A DNA stretch of 19,690 nt from Mucidula mucida. Lineage: Eukaryota > Basidiomycota > Agaricomycetes > Agaricales > Physalacriaceae. The notes under the pieces are model-generated. The model was given only the letters and a program-made list of their open reading frames with translations. It was not told the DNA's origin and ran no database searches. The DNA lies in the NCBI GenBank assembly GCA_015501055.1, contig JADNYV010000624.1, positions 1 to 19,690 on the forward strand, given 5' to 3'. The position numbers were made by a program, and so were the translations under genes. This document shows positions 8,817-19,399 of the stretch, piece by piece (position 1 is the first letter of the stretch; each line of letters begins with the position of its first letter).

Positions 8817-11800
8817 ATGTCGTCCTCTACATCGTTCCGATCCCATAGGGTCATTATCGCGTCTCTCTTTCTCCCCAACTCTGTCATCATCTCGGAAGGC
8901 TCGGGCAAGACTACCCCAGACAAACCAAAGCCGACGTCGAGAAAGTCGAGCGCGGAATAACTCCACGGCGCGCGAGCTCAATGTCCCGGACATCGTGCTT
9001 CGTTTGCAGAATGACAGCAGCAAGCCAGCCCCACTTCCCCGGCCGAAATTGAAGAGCATCGTTGACGATTTGAGAGACCGCGTACGCCACAATTGCTGTC
9101 TGGTGTTTCATAGCATTGTCTAACGCGATTTTCAGTCCCGAAAGCCCACAGCCGACCAGCTATCACCAGTTTCTGAAAACCTGAATCCCTTCTCCAAAGT
9201 CAATACCGCTAACAATACACCAGAAAAGTTGTCACGTCAGGCATCGTCGACTCGTCTGATTTCCAGGTGAAATCGCCTCCCCTCACATACCGCACGCCCA
9301 GCCACCGCCGTCTGAGGCGCACCCCTTCCCGATCACTGTCTCGGCGTCCCGACTCCGTTTCAAGCATCGTCACCGCCGAGTTTCACATTGAACCCAATGC
9401 CCATTGTAATGGCGGTCTCAAGAATGCTATTGATTCTGTTTCTCTGAACGCATCACGTCCCCAGCTCAAGCGTAAGCTCTGGGTGGGCACACTCGGGGTC
9501 GAGACCGACTCTTGGTCACCGGCACTCCGCGAAACGACTTCTACGCGTCTCAAAGAAGGCGGATACGAGAGCGAAGTAGTCTGGGTCGACGATGCCGTGT
9601 TCGAGGGGTGCTACGACGAGTTCTGCCATCAGGTTCTCTGGCCGGCGTTACACTACGCAGTTCCTGACGCGCCTAAAACCAAGCTCTTTTACGAAAGTGC
9701 CAGTTTCAAGCACTATGTTGACGTCAATCAAAAGTTTGCGGACACGATCAAGGCCGTGTGGCAGGAGGGTGATGTCGTATGGGTGAATGACTATCACTTG
9801 ATGTTACTCCCGCAGATGCTTCGCACTGCCGGCGTGCCAGGTCCCATTGGCTTCTTTATGCACGTCGCGTTCCCGAGCTCGGAGATATTCCGTTGTCTCT
9901 CTGTTAGAGATAAGCTCTTGCGAGGTGTTCTTGGTGCCGACCTGGTTGGGTTTCAAACTGCATCGTTCGCGCGACACTTCCGCCAGACGTGCAGTCGAAT
10001 CCTGGCTGTTGAGGCGCTGCCTCGCGGTATCCAGCTGCCGCCAGAGGAAGGTATCGCTACCGGCGACGAGGAGAGGGGTCGTTTTGTCGATGTCGGTGTG
10101 TACCCCATTGGAATCGATGTGGGCTTGTTCCGCGAAAGGAAGAAAGATCCAGAGGTCACAGAATGGATCAATGTGCTGAAGCAGCGGTATGCCGGTATGA
10201 AGTTGATCGTGGGACGCGACAAGATGGACGAAATTCAAGGCGTTAAGCATAAAATACAAGCCTTCCAGACGTTTTTGGAGCAGCATCCAGAGTATCAAGG
10301 AAAGGTATGATGAAATCTTCCTTTCTCCTGAGTTGGCGCTCACCGCATCCAAGGTCGTCTTGATTCAAATAGCTATTCCTTCCAACCCTCCACGTTCGCC
10401 CAGCCTTGCGCAAGTGAATTCGACGCTTACCGATCAGATCCTCACCACTGTGTCCGCCATAAATTCGCGTTTCTCGACGCTCACATACCAACCTATCGTG
10501 TTCTTGCCCACTTCCGATGTCACATACTCTCAATATCTCGCTCTTCTTACGTGCGCGGACGCGTTCATCATCACCTCTCTACGTGAGGGCATGGCTCTGC
10601 GTTCGCATGAGTTCGTTGTTTCTCAGGAAGACAAGGAACCGGGCGAGGAAGGTGTTCTCGTATTGAGTGAGTTCACTGGAAGCTGGAGTTTCCGCGGGTT
10701 CCGTAGCTGCGTCGGCATAAACCCGTGGGATCGTATGGGGACAGCTAAAGGCATACACGAAGCTCTCCGGGATGACTGTGATGCGTCTGAAAAGGTTTCG
10801 AAGGAGGAAGTCGCCCAACAAAGACGGCGACGCTGGGAAGAGCTTCTTGGTTGGGTGGAAGAGCAGAGTGCGCAGAAGTTTGTTACTGGATTTCTGTCGC
10901 GCTGTCTCCGGAGCTGGGAGGAACATCAGAGGGGTACCGGCAATCATGAGAGTGTGGAGATATTGAACAAGGCCAGGGTTGGGCGAGTTTTGGTGCAGTG
11001 GAGACACTGTAACAAGCGGCTCGTTCTGGTGGATTTGGAGGGCACACTATGGAACCGCGAACTGAGCAAAAAGGGCAGCGAGTTCGACGTTGAGAACGAA
11101 CAACTGCGAAACGCGATAGACATCTTGAGGCGACTTAGCGAGGATAAGAAGAACGAAGTCTGGGTGCTTAGTGGCTTGCCGGTAAAGGGCGCACTCAGTA
11201 AACTTGCGGACGAACTTGCTGATGTCGGGATTGTGTTCGTTCTCCTCTTTTTCGATCATCGTCTAGCCGCTCATATAAAGTATTAGATCAGAGAACGGAT
11301 GCTTTCTTAAGACGCGCGCCCGAAAGGACAAGCCTGCTCAATGGATAAACATGGTCGCCAACCTCAACATGGATTGGAAGTCATCGTGTTTGGAAATACT
11401 CAACTATGTAAGCGACGTCAAAGGCATCTTAATAGGTCTCTCACACGTTCGTATTGCAGTTCAGTGAGCGAACGCCAGGTTCATATGTGGAGGAACGCGA
11501 AGCATCGGTCGTATGGCGATTCTGGACGGGCGAGTCTAACGACGAGTGTTCGGACCGTCAATGGGCCCGTCGCCAAGCTGCAGAGGCGCAGAACCATATC
11601 TTCGACAGGTATGTTTCTCATCAACGAGCATGATGAAGCTTGTAATGATGAACACGTTTAGTCTTGGTGAACGTTTTGGTCTGCGTATAATCCCGGGGAC
11701 GGACAGCTTCCTTGTCCTCCCCAGCAATATTTCCCGGTCCACCGCGGTTGGCGCGATCTTGCATCCGGGAGGACCAGGTAACGCTCCTTTGACTGGGCGT

Positions 11801-11989
11801 GCAGACTTTGATAGTGGCGACGAATGGGAGTTTGTTCTCGCCGTCAGCAGCGACGAGAAGCTTCTTCGAAGATTAAATGAGCTGGATAGCGCTGAGACGT
11901 GTTCGACGAGTGGGAAGGGTACTGATGCGAAATGGCGCGTCGAGAAGTGGCAGTCTGTTGATTTGCTGAAGGCATTCGCTGGGATGTAA
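8817..11989 (+). CDS. Trehalose synthase complex regulatory subunit-like protein (GT20 + degenerate phosphatase)
   Basis: Exons: 8817-9081, 9136-9266, 9317-10304 (or from 9302), 10354-11234, 11287-11407, 11460-11608 and 11662-11989; about 953 aa. The N-terminus, RVIIASLFLPNS, resembles fungal Tps2/Tsl1/Tps3 proteins, followed by a Ser/Pro-rich linker. The GT20 domain (about residues 160-600) has LWVGTLG, CHQVLWPALHY, VWVNDYHLMLLPQM, HVAFPSSEIF, GADLVGFQT, VGRDKMDEIQGVKHK and SLREGMALRSHEF. The Arg-x-x-Asp-x-x-Lys-Gly substrate motif of active synthases reads with Gln for Lys, and the usual Asp in LRDGMN is Glu. The second domain (about 690-950) has DLEGTLW instead of DxDGT, SGLP instead of SGR, and no clear GDDxTDE. 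I infer a non-catalytic Tsl1/Tps3-type subunit. Exon 1 changes frame at about 8957-8959 (TAA at 8958) with no acceptable intron, so one extra base is suspected. Confidence 0.85.
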
Positions 11990-12559
11990 TTTTATTTTAT
12001 TTGCTAGATCCGGGTATGTGGCGTGGCGCACAGGCATAAATGACGAAAGTGTATCCCGTAGAACTGTACTGTACATTGTAGTAGCTTACATGAGATGTTT
12101 CGATAGTCCCTACTCAATCACGATGTTGTATACGAGAATGAGAGTGAGAAACGGGTGTCGGAGTCAAGCTAGTCCAGAGAAAGACAGCATGCCAATGGTA
12201 GCGTGTAGCCAACTAGCCATACGAAATAGGCAGTGATGTGGGGAGATGGGATGTTGTCCTAGATGCCATTGCTCTATAATCCTCCTCCTTTTCAGTGTTT
12301 CTCACCATCCATTCGAGTCGTAGCTATTGTGGACACTAACCTCACGGCGAACCAGTCCATACCGAGTCTTCCTGTACTGTTGATTTTACCCTTTCTGGCA
12401 GTCTTCATATAGGACAGATATTGGTATCAACATTTCCAGTAGACTACTCGTATGAAGCCTGACGTCGAATTGTGGAGGCGTCAAGTACTATTCGTTGTAT
12501 CATTATCGTTAACACCCTTCCATTCAAGGTATATGCCATGTCTGTTGGTCCCTCGATGC
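11990..12559. other. Convergent 3' intergenic region
   Basis: It lies between the stop of the trehalose gene (+) and the stop of the permease (-). The first 20 bases are T-rich (TTTTATTTTATTTGC), as in many fungal 3' ends. No gene or repeat is visible. Confidence 0.5.
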
Positions 12560-15131
12560 CTAATCAGCACTTTCCAGATCCTCCTTGTCCAGTTTTGATT
12601 TCTGGTCGCGATCAGCGCTGTTTATTTCTGGGACAGCTACGCCAGCCGTATAAGCCGGAGGTGGAAGGTTCGACTGTGGTCCACGGTAGTGCCTATGACC
12701 GTCAATGATGTACCATGCACTACACACAATTTTTGTGAGTAAAAATTGATGCGCCACAAAAGGCAGACCACATACAAAGCGAGGACCATCACACCGACGG
12801 TGATGACAGAAGCATAATTCATATTCTCCTTCGTCACGGGGAGGACGGTGGGGAAGGAGAAAATGACAACGACGAAGAGCGTCCAGAAGATACATATCCA
12901 GTTGACGACGGCGCCGAGGAGCCCATCGCCCATGTAGAATGGACCGGGTTTGAACATCACCTCCGAGTGGTTCTGGAGTACGCGCCGCAGGAAGATGGGG
13001 ATGATGTAGGAGAGATCCAGGGCCATGGCGCAGAGGGAGAACATGGCGTTGGCGGCGATGGGGCTCGCGAGGTCGAGGAGGCCGGGGAGGAAGGAGACGA
13101 GCGTCGTGAGCGCGATAGCGCGTAAGGGCGTGTTCGTCCATTCCGAGTTGTGTCCAAAGTAGCCTGCGTCGGGGAGACCTGGTGAAGACAAATGGTTCAC
13201 AGATTGTTATGACGAGGGTAGTAAAAGGATTACCATGGTCCCGGCTGAAAGCGTAAATTGTTCGCGAGGCCGCTTGGAGGGCAGTTTGCACGACGAAGAA
13301 AGCCGTGAGGCAGACGAATACCTGAGCAAGTGGTGAGATCAATGAAGCTGGAGGCGTAGTGTGACCTTACCCAAAGGATCAGGGCACCCGTCTTGCCCAT
13401 TCGAAGGTACATGATCTACAACACATATAAGGTGTGATTCTGTTAAGAAGTCTTAATCTTTATCGCACCTCAAGGACAGCATTGCCTGACGCGCCAGGAA
13501 GGTTCTCACTGAAATAGTAACGTAAGGTCGAGCACGATACGAAAGAGTTCTAGAGGACTCACAGAGGTCCGGAGCAGAGAACAAGCACAATATTGAAGAG
13601 CCAACCAATCAAACCCGTGCCGATAACTGATAAGTGAGTCGTTTGAAAAGGTCATGTGCTGTAAAAGGACGCGGCACGAACCTGCAATGAAGATAGCGGA
13701 TGGTGCTGTATGGGTTAATGCCTTGAGCCAATGTTCTTGTGTCGATAGCAAAGTGGCACATACCCGCGTAGGCTGCGCGCCGTACCTCCTCCCTATTGAA
13801 TTCATCAGTCCGACAGCACGGTGATAAAGGATGTGATGAAGCCTCACGATATGTGTGCGGTGGCATCATAGTCCTAACAAAGATGAGATCAGTATTCCAT
13901 CACCGCAAATGCGAAGCGGAGTCCCACCGTCATCTATGGTAGATAGTTAGGTCATGTACCTCAATTCAATGATGACAAGGGAACATACAGTCCATTGAAC
14001 ACTGAGTAAACCGAATAGGAATGCAAGTCCCGTGTTCCAACCTCCAGTTTGATTGACGACCCCGGCAGAGCCAAAGACGTAGTTCGCAGGGTGCATGTTC
14101 TCTCTGCCAGTGGTAGCTAACAGCACGATGATAATGACTAGTACATGTGATTAGAGCCGACGCGGTTTCAGGCAGGGATCAGACGTACTGAATGTCGCGC
14201 CAAGATTGATGAACACGAAGGATTTTGAAAAGCTCGCGAGATAACGCGTCGCTAGCATGTTCTGTGGAGGATAAGCATCTTGCGCAGAGGACCAGAAATT
14301 TTCCGCACCAAGAGGCCATGGACGACAAGGAGACCGGCGAACAGCCCCACTACTTTTCCCTAGTGGAAACGAGATAAGACGAAGAGAGGCGGAATAGAGT
14401 TGGAGCGTACTTGAGTGATTTCATAGTCTCCGTCCTGGGCGTTCCGTCAGCATGGGGTTGCGGGAGAAGCTGTCAGATAAAGAAAAGACGCACTCTGCCT
14501 ACTACGACTGCGGCCCATATCATGTTGGACAGACCGAACTCCGTTGACGAGATACCGGCGATTTGACCGAGAATGTTGAGCCATCCGACGACCAGCCGAC
14601 CTGTGAGGGAACGCGTGAGTCCAGAAGTAGCCGCCAAGAGAATGAAAATTGTGGGTACTCTTGCGCGGTATTTCTTGGGAGTTAGGTAGGCAGATGCGCT
14701 ATATCTGTGGTGATATTAGCGGTGAAGGAATGACGAGTTGCAGTGAGGGCTTACAATCCACCACAAGTGGGAAAAGCGCTGACGATCTCAGCTATGCTGG
14801 AGCCCAACGTAAAGCACATGCATGCTCCAAGGATCCAACACCAGACGACCGATGATGGACCTCCCGTCAAGAGCGGAGTGTTGAAGGTCGTCGAAATACT
14901 CGAGCAGAGACCCTAGTACAAAAGTTATGAGTGACATTGGAATTCCAAGCGATCCGTCCTATTCACCATGATACTAAATGCAAAACTGATCTACGAAAAA
15001 ACATGAGTTTGGTGTCTACTGTGACGAGGGAGCCATACCGTAGCGAGATTAGAGAACTCGCGCTTGAATGAGGGAACATATCCAAGCGCAACGAGCTCTC
15101 TGTCGTCCTCGTTCACAACCGTTTCCGAACG
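12560..15131 (-). CDS. APC-family amino acid/choline-type permease (first exon unresolved)
   Basis: Minus-strand exons (high to low): 15131-15039, 14990-14967, 14912-14755, 14704-14494, 14434-14411, 14359-14309, 14261-14189, 14137-13989, 13933-13928, 13873-13848, 13792-13764, 13705-13682, 13626-13563, 13508-13469, 13415-13371, 13321-13234, 13178-12776 and 12719-12560. They give 555 aa in one frame. Landmarks of fungal GABA/choline-type APC permeases: LVALGYVPSFKREFS, AFSIMGLCSSISTTF, GGPSSVVWCW, SIAEIVSAFPTCGGLY, NILGQIAGISSTEFG, QWTMTDYDATAHISEEVRR, SRTIYAFSRDHGLP, LDLASPIAANA and PGPFYMGDG, with about 12 hydrophobic spans. It should be a membrane importer of amino acids, choline or similar nitrogen compounds; the substrate cannot be told. 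Position 15132-15133 is an intron acceptor (CTAG), so the start codon lies upstream in an exon I could not fix. Exon 4 carries a 19-20 residue insertion that looks like an intron. Confidence 0.9.
13928..13933 (-). other. 6-nt microexon of the permease
   Basis: ATGACG encodes Met-Thr of the conserved QWTMTDYDATAH segment. It is bounded by introns 13988-13934 (GTATGT...CATAG) and 13927-13874 (GTGGGA...GTTAG). Leaving it out removes exactly Met-Thr but keeps frame, so the assignment rests on family conservation of WTMTDYDA and on the AG/GT borders. Confidence 0.75.
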
Positions 15132-15721
15132 CTAGTCATGGTGTCGCGCGATCTGCGAGAGGGACCAGGCATGATGCGTATTTAAAGCTAACAGCCTTCT
15201 GTCGGCACCTGTATTGGAGCGCCTCCTTCTGGAGATAGGCAGGAGATCTATCAGAGAAGGAAGCAGACAGCGATAGTCTGCAAAACTCGTGCCACCATCA
15301 ACAAAGGGACCGCATGGAAACATTCGGCTGTGCCTATCCATCGGATCTAATCTTATCTAGACGACAAAAAGGCATGCCGGGAGAGGTCTACCAGTCCTTT
15401 GCACCTTGCATACGCTAGTGTAGTCAATATGTGTGAGTATGTGGGTGTAGGAGCCAAGGGTGCTGATTCCGGTGGTACCGATATTAGGTATTTGTTTATC
15501 ACGAGGACCTACAAACAAAATTAAACCAATATGGATCTTCAAGCGCAGCCAGTGTCCGACAGGGGCGACGATTAGGCAAAGTCGCGACTTGTCCTCGTCC
15601 TTCACAGCGATCACTTCTGGGCGCCTACCGTGGTAAGTTTGCTTGACACGTGTTCTTCACAGCTTGTCTCTTACGTTCGTGATCTTTCAGGACTTTGCTT
15701 CATTTCTTCTTGTATACGACC
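15132..15721. other. Divergent region between permease and MOV10/SDE3-like gene
   Basis: It should contain the missing first exon and promoter of the permease (-) and the promoter of the helicase (+). A minus-strand frame starting at ATG 15341 is a possible source of the first exon, but no donor in it joins the 15131 exon in the right phase with good splice sites. I see no other gene here. Confidence 0.4.
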
Positions 15722-18700
15722 ATGTACTACCACCAGCCTTTTATATCTCCTCCCCCTCCAGTTCCTATCATATTTGCACCACAGCCAGAAGGTTGGATAG
15801 CTGTAAACCCATATCCGGTTCATCCACCACACATTGTACCATGTCCAAGACCACCCCCGATAGTCCAATCACCCATCCCAGAGGACGATACGCCCTGCGC
15901 ACATTACTGGAAAAACCGTCTGGCTCCCCTAACAGGGCGCATGTCCTCGCGCAATCTTCTGCTACTATCGCGGTCCCAGAGATCCCATATCCATCACCTG
16001 TTTCTCCCACGCGAAAGACAACCCTCAAGACGAAGAACGCGAGCTATACAGGCTAAAGTCGCGCGCGCAAAAGCTCTCGAATCGTTGTCCTCATCCGACG
16101 CGTCATCAGCTGTGTCGGATAGTCTTACTGCACTTAATGTAGTTGAGAAACCCGATTTACCTGTGCGTGGTACGCTGCAACACTTCGAGTTTTCTTTCTA
16201 ACTACAGTTAAAGATATTTGAAAAAACCCTTGATAAATATGTACGAATTCACTGCTTCCGAACTCCAGTTCCTGACTCGACGATCCAGGCATCCATTTTC
16301 GTTCCTCAATACTTACAAGATATCCAAAAACAAACTCATTTCTTCGAACCTCTTCCTCCTTTATCTCTTTTCCCTTCTTCGAATTACCCCTGCGATCTAT
16401 TTCCTCAATCTCTTTTAGACCAGCTTAAAGCCATGCACGAACCCAATCTTCTTCTCGTTGCACCACCAGAAGAAATGCCCGCGAACCCTCTTCGCCCTGA
16501 AAATTATGTTGATCGTTGGAATACCCTATTGTCTTGGGAGCTTGATCAGGTCGCGTCCGATAAGAAAGAGGTGGTGCTCTGGAAGATGACGTCAACTTCG
16601 TCGACTGTGCTTTAGCCCATTTCTCCGTGACCATCCCTGGTATACGTGAAAATCACCCGTATCTGGAGCCCGGCGACCTTTTGCATATGAGGGAGGTCAA
16701 TGTTGTCAGTCGATGGGGGACCGGTCAGGCGTTTGAGGGGCGCATTGTCGCGTTGAGGAAGCGTGAAGGCATTATTCGGAAGTAGTATCTCTGTCGCCAC
16801 GATATCGTCCTGACTTTTGCACAGACTTTTATTGTCCAAATCTCAAAAAACACATACAAATGACCCTTCCCCCAGTTCTCGGACGACCGCTGGACGAGCA
16901 CGGACTTCCCACGTTCTTGCCAGTGGATACTATACACTTTTATTTTAATTTCTCATTTCTAGCGAATCCCGGCCCTTCGTTGACGATGAATGCGGCTGTG
17001 ATGTCGATGGGAAGCAGACTCTCAAATCCACATAACTTAGTCGCCCAGCGATGGCTCTTCCCCGAACCCGAACATTTGGACACTGCAGTCCCGATGCCCA
17101 TTTCCACGAACACACAAGAGCCGTGGGTCGATACTGGCTTAAACAATGAACAGAAGGTAGTCGTCCGTTCTCTTCGCACCCGCCAGTCCTGACGGTTCTT
17201 TATAGGCAGCCATATCATTCGCCTCTTTGTACAGGTCACCGGTTCCATTCGTAATTCGCGGTCCTCCAGGGACGGGGAAGACAAGGCAAACATTGACTTC
17301 CTTGTGCTATTGATACACTAACTTTACGACAGAACCGTCGTGGAAATGGTACACCAGATTCTGCGGGTACAGCCTCACGCTCACGTCCTTGTATGCGCAC
17401 CCTCAAACCCAGCTACCGACACACTCGCAGTGAGACTCGCGAAAGTTCTTACCCCAGCTCAGCTTCTCAGGCTGAACGACGAGAAGAGGACATTTGCCGA
17501 AGTGCCCGAAGGACTGATGCATTTTTGTTGTAAGCACGTCCACCATTACCCTCTTCGTCTCAACTAAGATCAATTGAGATGTGGAAAACAACCATTTCGC
17601 AATCCCGCAGTGGCCGGCGCTGATGGCGAAGCGAGTGGTCGTGACGTCTTGCCTTGATGCGGGTATTCTAGCAAGAGCTTACTGCACCAACACCTGTCTC
17701 GGCATGTTGGAGGACGGGACGATGAACATTCTCCATCCGACTGTACGACGTCGGATTGAACCCCATTGGACACACCTCATCATCGACGAAGCAGCGCAGG
17801 GCTCTGAACCGGAGCTTTGGTGCCCATGACGGTAGTGCTGCCGTATTGCCCTCCTCATAACGCGGAGGTTGCTTTTCCTGGCGAGATACCCCAGCTTGTA
17901 TTATGCGGAGATCCTAATCAACGTAGGTTTCAATTTCGATTTCAATGAACTATTGACAGTCAGGTAGTGGGCCCTATCGTGACGTCCAGCAAAGCCCGCG
18001 ACAATGAGCTCGAGATTTCGCTTCTGGAGAGGCTATTAAACAGACCGTTGTACAGCCGTTATGTTAAGGATCTCGCTCTGGGTATGAGATCGATCAAACC
18101 AATCGCAAACCTCGTCAAGGTGAGCTATTCGGAAAAGTTTCATCTCCGTGTCTTTCTCAATGCACATTTAGAACTATCGAAGCCATCCCGCTATACTGAT
18201 GCCGCCGTCAGCGATATTCTATGACGATACGCTAGAGCCGTGTGCATTTCAATGGGATCATAACATGGTCGGGACTCCCCAGTCCTAAGATCCCTCTCAA
18301 GTTTATTGGGGGTCAGTGGAAGGAAGAGTGCATTGATGAGGTTAGTGTACGTACTCATGCATTCTGGATCGTGACTGACAGTCGCTTCGAAGCGTGCGAC
18401 TTGGTTTAACGAGGGTGAGATCGATCAGGTTGTGGCGACCGTGACGAGCTTGCTGAGTGAAAGTGATGCCTCTGATCCACCGTTACGTATTGATGAGATT
18501 GGCGTGATGGCACCGTGGAGGGAACAAGTATGGAAGCTGCGTGAACGGCTCCGGTCGCGCGGGTTGGGTAAGGTGGATGTTGGAACTGTTGAGGTGAGGA
18601 TTCATCGAATAGAAAGCGCGGTCAAGGACTATAGCTGAATGGTGAAAACGCTCTAGGACTATCAAGGTCGGGAGATGAGGGTTATCATTCTTTCCTGCGT

Positions 18701-19199
18701 GAGGTCCAATAACGGTTCTTGATCGACGATGTCACGAACGGACAAGGCTTGGTACATGAGAGAAAGAGGTGCGTGCGTAATATTCTGACACTGCCAAACT
18801 GATTGGCGCTTAGGATGAACGTCGCCATTACTCGTGCCAAGGAGCTGTTGATTGTTATTGGCAATGGAGAGGTCCTCAAGGCAGATCCATACTGGAAGAG
18901 TTTTCTACAATTCACTTGCGGAATAAGCTGTGCGTGAAAGTGTTCTTCTGTGTAATATTGGTTGATTGATTTCGTTGCAGATACACTGGCCCTGCACTCG
19001 ATCTTGATTTGGATGGAAGTTACATCTCGAGATTGGAGTAGGTCCCTTTCAAAATGCTGAGAGTTGTCGTACTGAAAGAAGTTATGTCTGCAGGTCCCAG
19101 TTGATGGCCCATTACTGCGATGTTACTCCAAGTGACGAAGACGAGGGTACCATGTTGGCGGGCGGGATAGCGAGGGAGCTCTTGCGTGACATTCTGTAG
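15722..19199 (+). CDS. SDE3: MOV10/SDE3-type superfamily 1 RNA helicase (several frame breaks)
   Basis: Exons: 15722-16162, 16208-16762, 16825-17156, 17206-17285, 17333-17529, 17579-17922, 17968-18119, 18172-18340, 18393-18593, 18657-18768, 18814-18929, 18981-19037 and 19094-19199; about 954 aa once frame breaks are allowed for. SF1 motifs in order: GPPGTGKTR (I), VLVCAPSNPATD (Ia), DEAAQGSEPE (II), LVLCGDPNQLGPI (III), NYRSHPAIL (IV), VDVGTVEDYQGRE (V), RMNVAITRAK (VI). DEAA with this motif V/VI pair and WKSFLQF points to MOV10/SDE3/Armitage rather than Upf1. These helicases act in the cytoplasm with Argonaute in RNA silencing; that role is inferred here. The N-terminus is Pro/Tyr-rich. The start at 15722 is the ATG of MYYHQPF. 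Frame breaks lie near 16570, 17817, 18258, 18718 and 18916; no motif is lost. Intron 17286-17332 has a GC donor. Confidence 0.85.
17286..17332 (+). other. GC-AG intron directly after Walker A of the SDE3-like helicase
   Basis: The donor is AG|GCAAAC and the acceptor ACGACAG; length 47 bp. Removing it rebuilds GTGKTRTVVEMVH in frame, splitting the Arg codon AG|A. No GT within reach does the same. Confidence 0.8.
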
Positions 19200-19399
19200 T
19201 GGCGACGAAGCCGGGCGGGTTTGCTACGGAGCAGAAGCTGTACTTTTACTGCTAAACATAGCTGACACTCGTATTTACTCGAGGGCAGCTTATATGTTCT
19301 GATGCTTCAGCCACTGATTGCATGGCGGTTTCCTCCAGCCAAACAGTGCTGACTAAAGGATCAGGGCAACACGATCAGAAATAACCTCCCGGTTTGTTC
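19200..19399. other. Short intergenic stretch
   Basis: About 200 bp between the helicase stop and the next predicted start on the same strand. It must hold the helicase 3' UTR and part of the next promoter. No AATAAA or strong TATA is visible. Confidence 0.4.

Noticed and set aside
12472..12708. A plus-strand open frame overlapping the permease 3' end.
   Set aside because: It is antisense to conserved permease coding sequence and has no family resemblance.
15132..15341. A 69-aa minus-strand frame (ATG at 15341) as the first exon of the permease.
   Set aside because: No donor within it joins the 15131 exon in phase with acceptable splice signals, and its composition is unlike permease N-termini. 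The start is left open.
18239..18282. A GT...CCCAG intron in the SDE3-like gene that would remove the frame break near 18258.
   Set aside because: It would delete the TWSGLPS region, which resembles the conserved W-x-GLP segment of MOV10 and is readable in the shifted frame, so a one-base indel is the simpler explanation.
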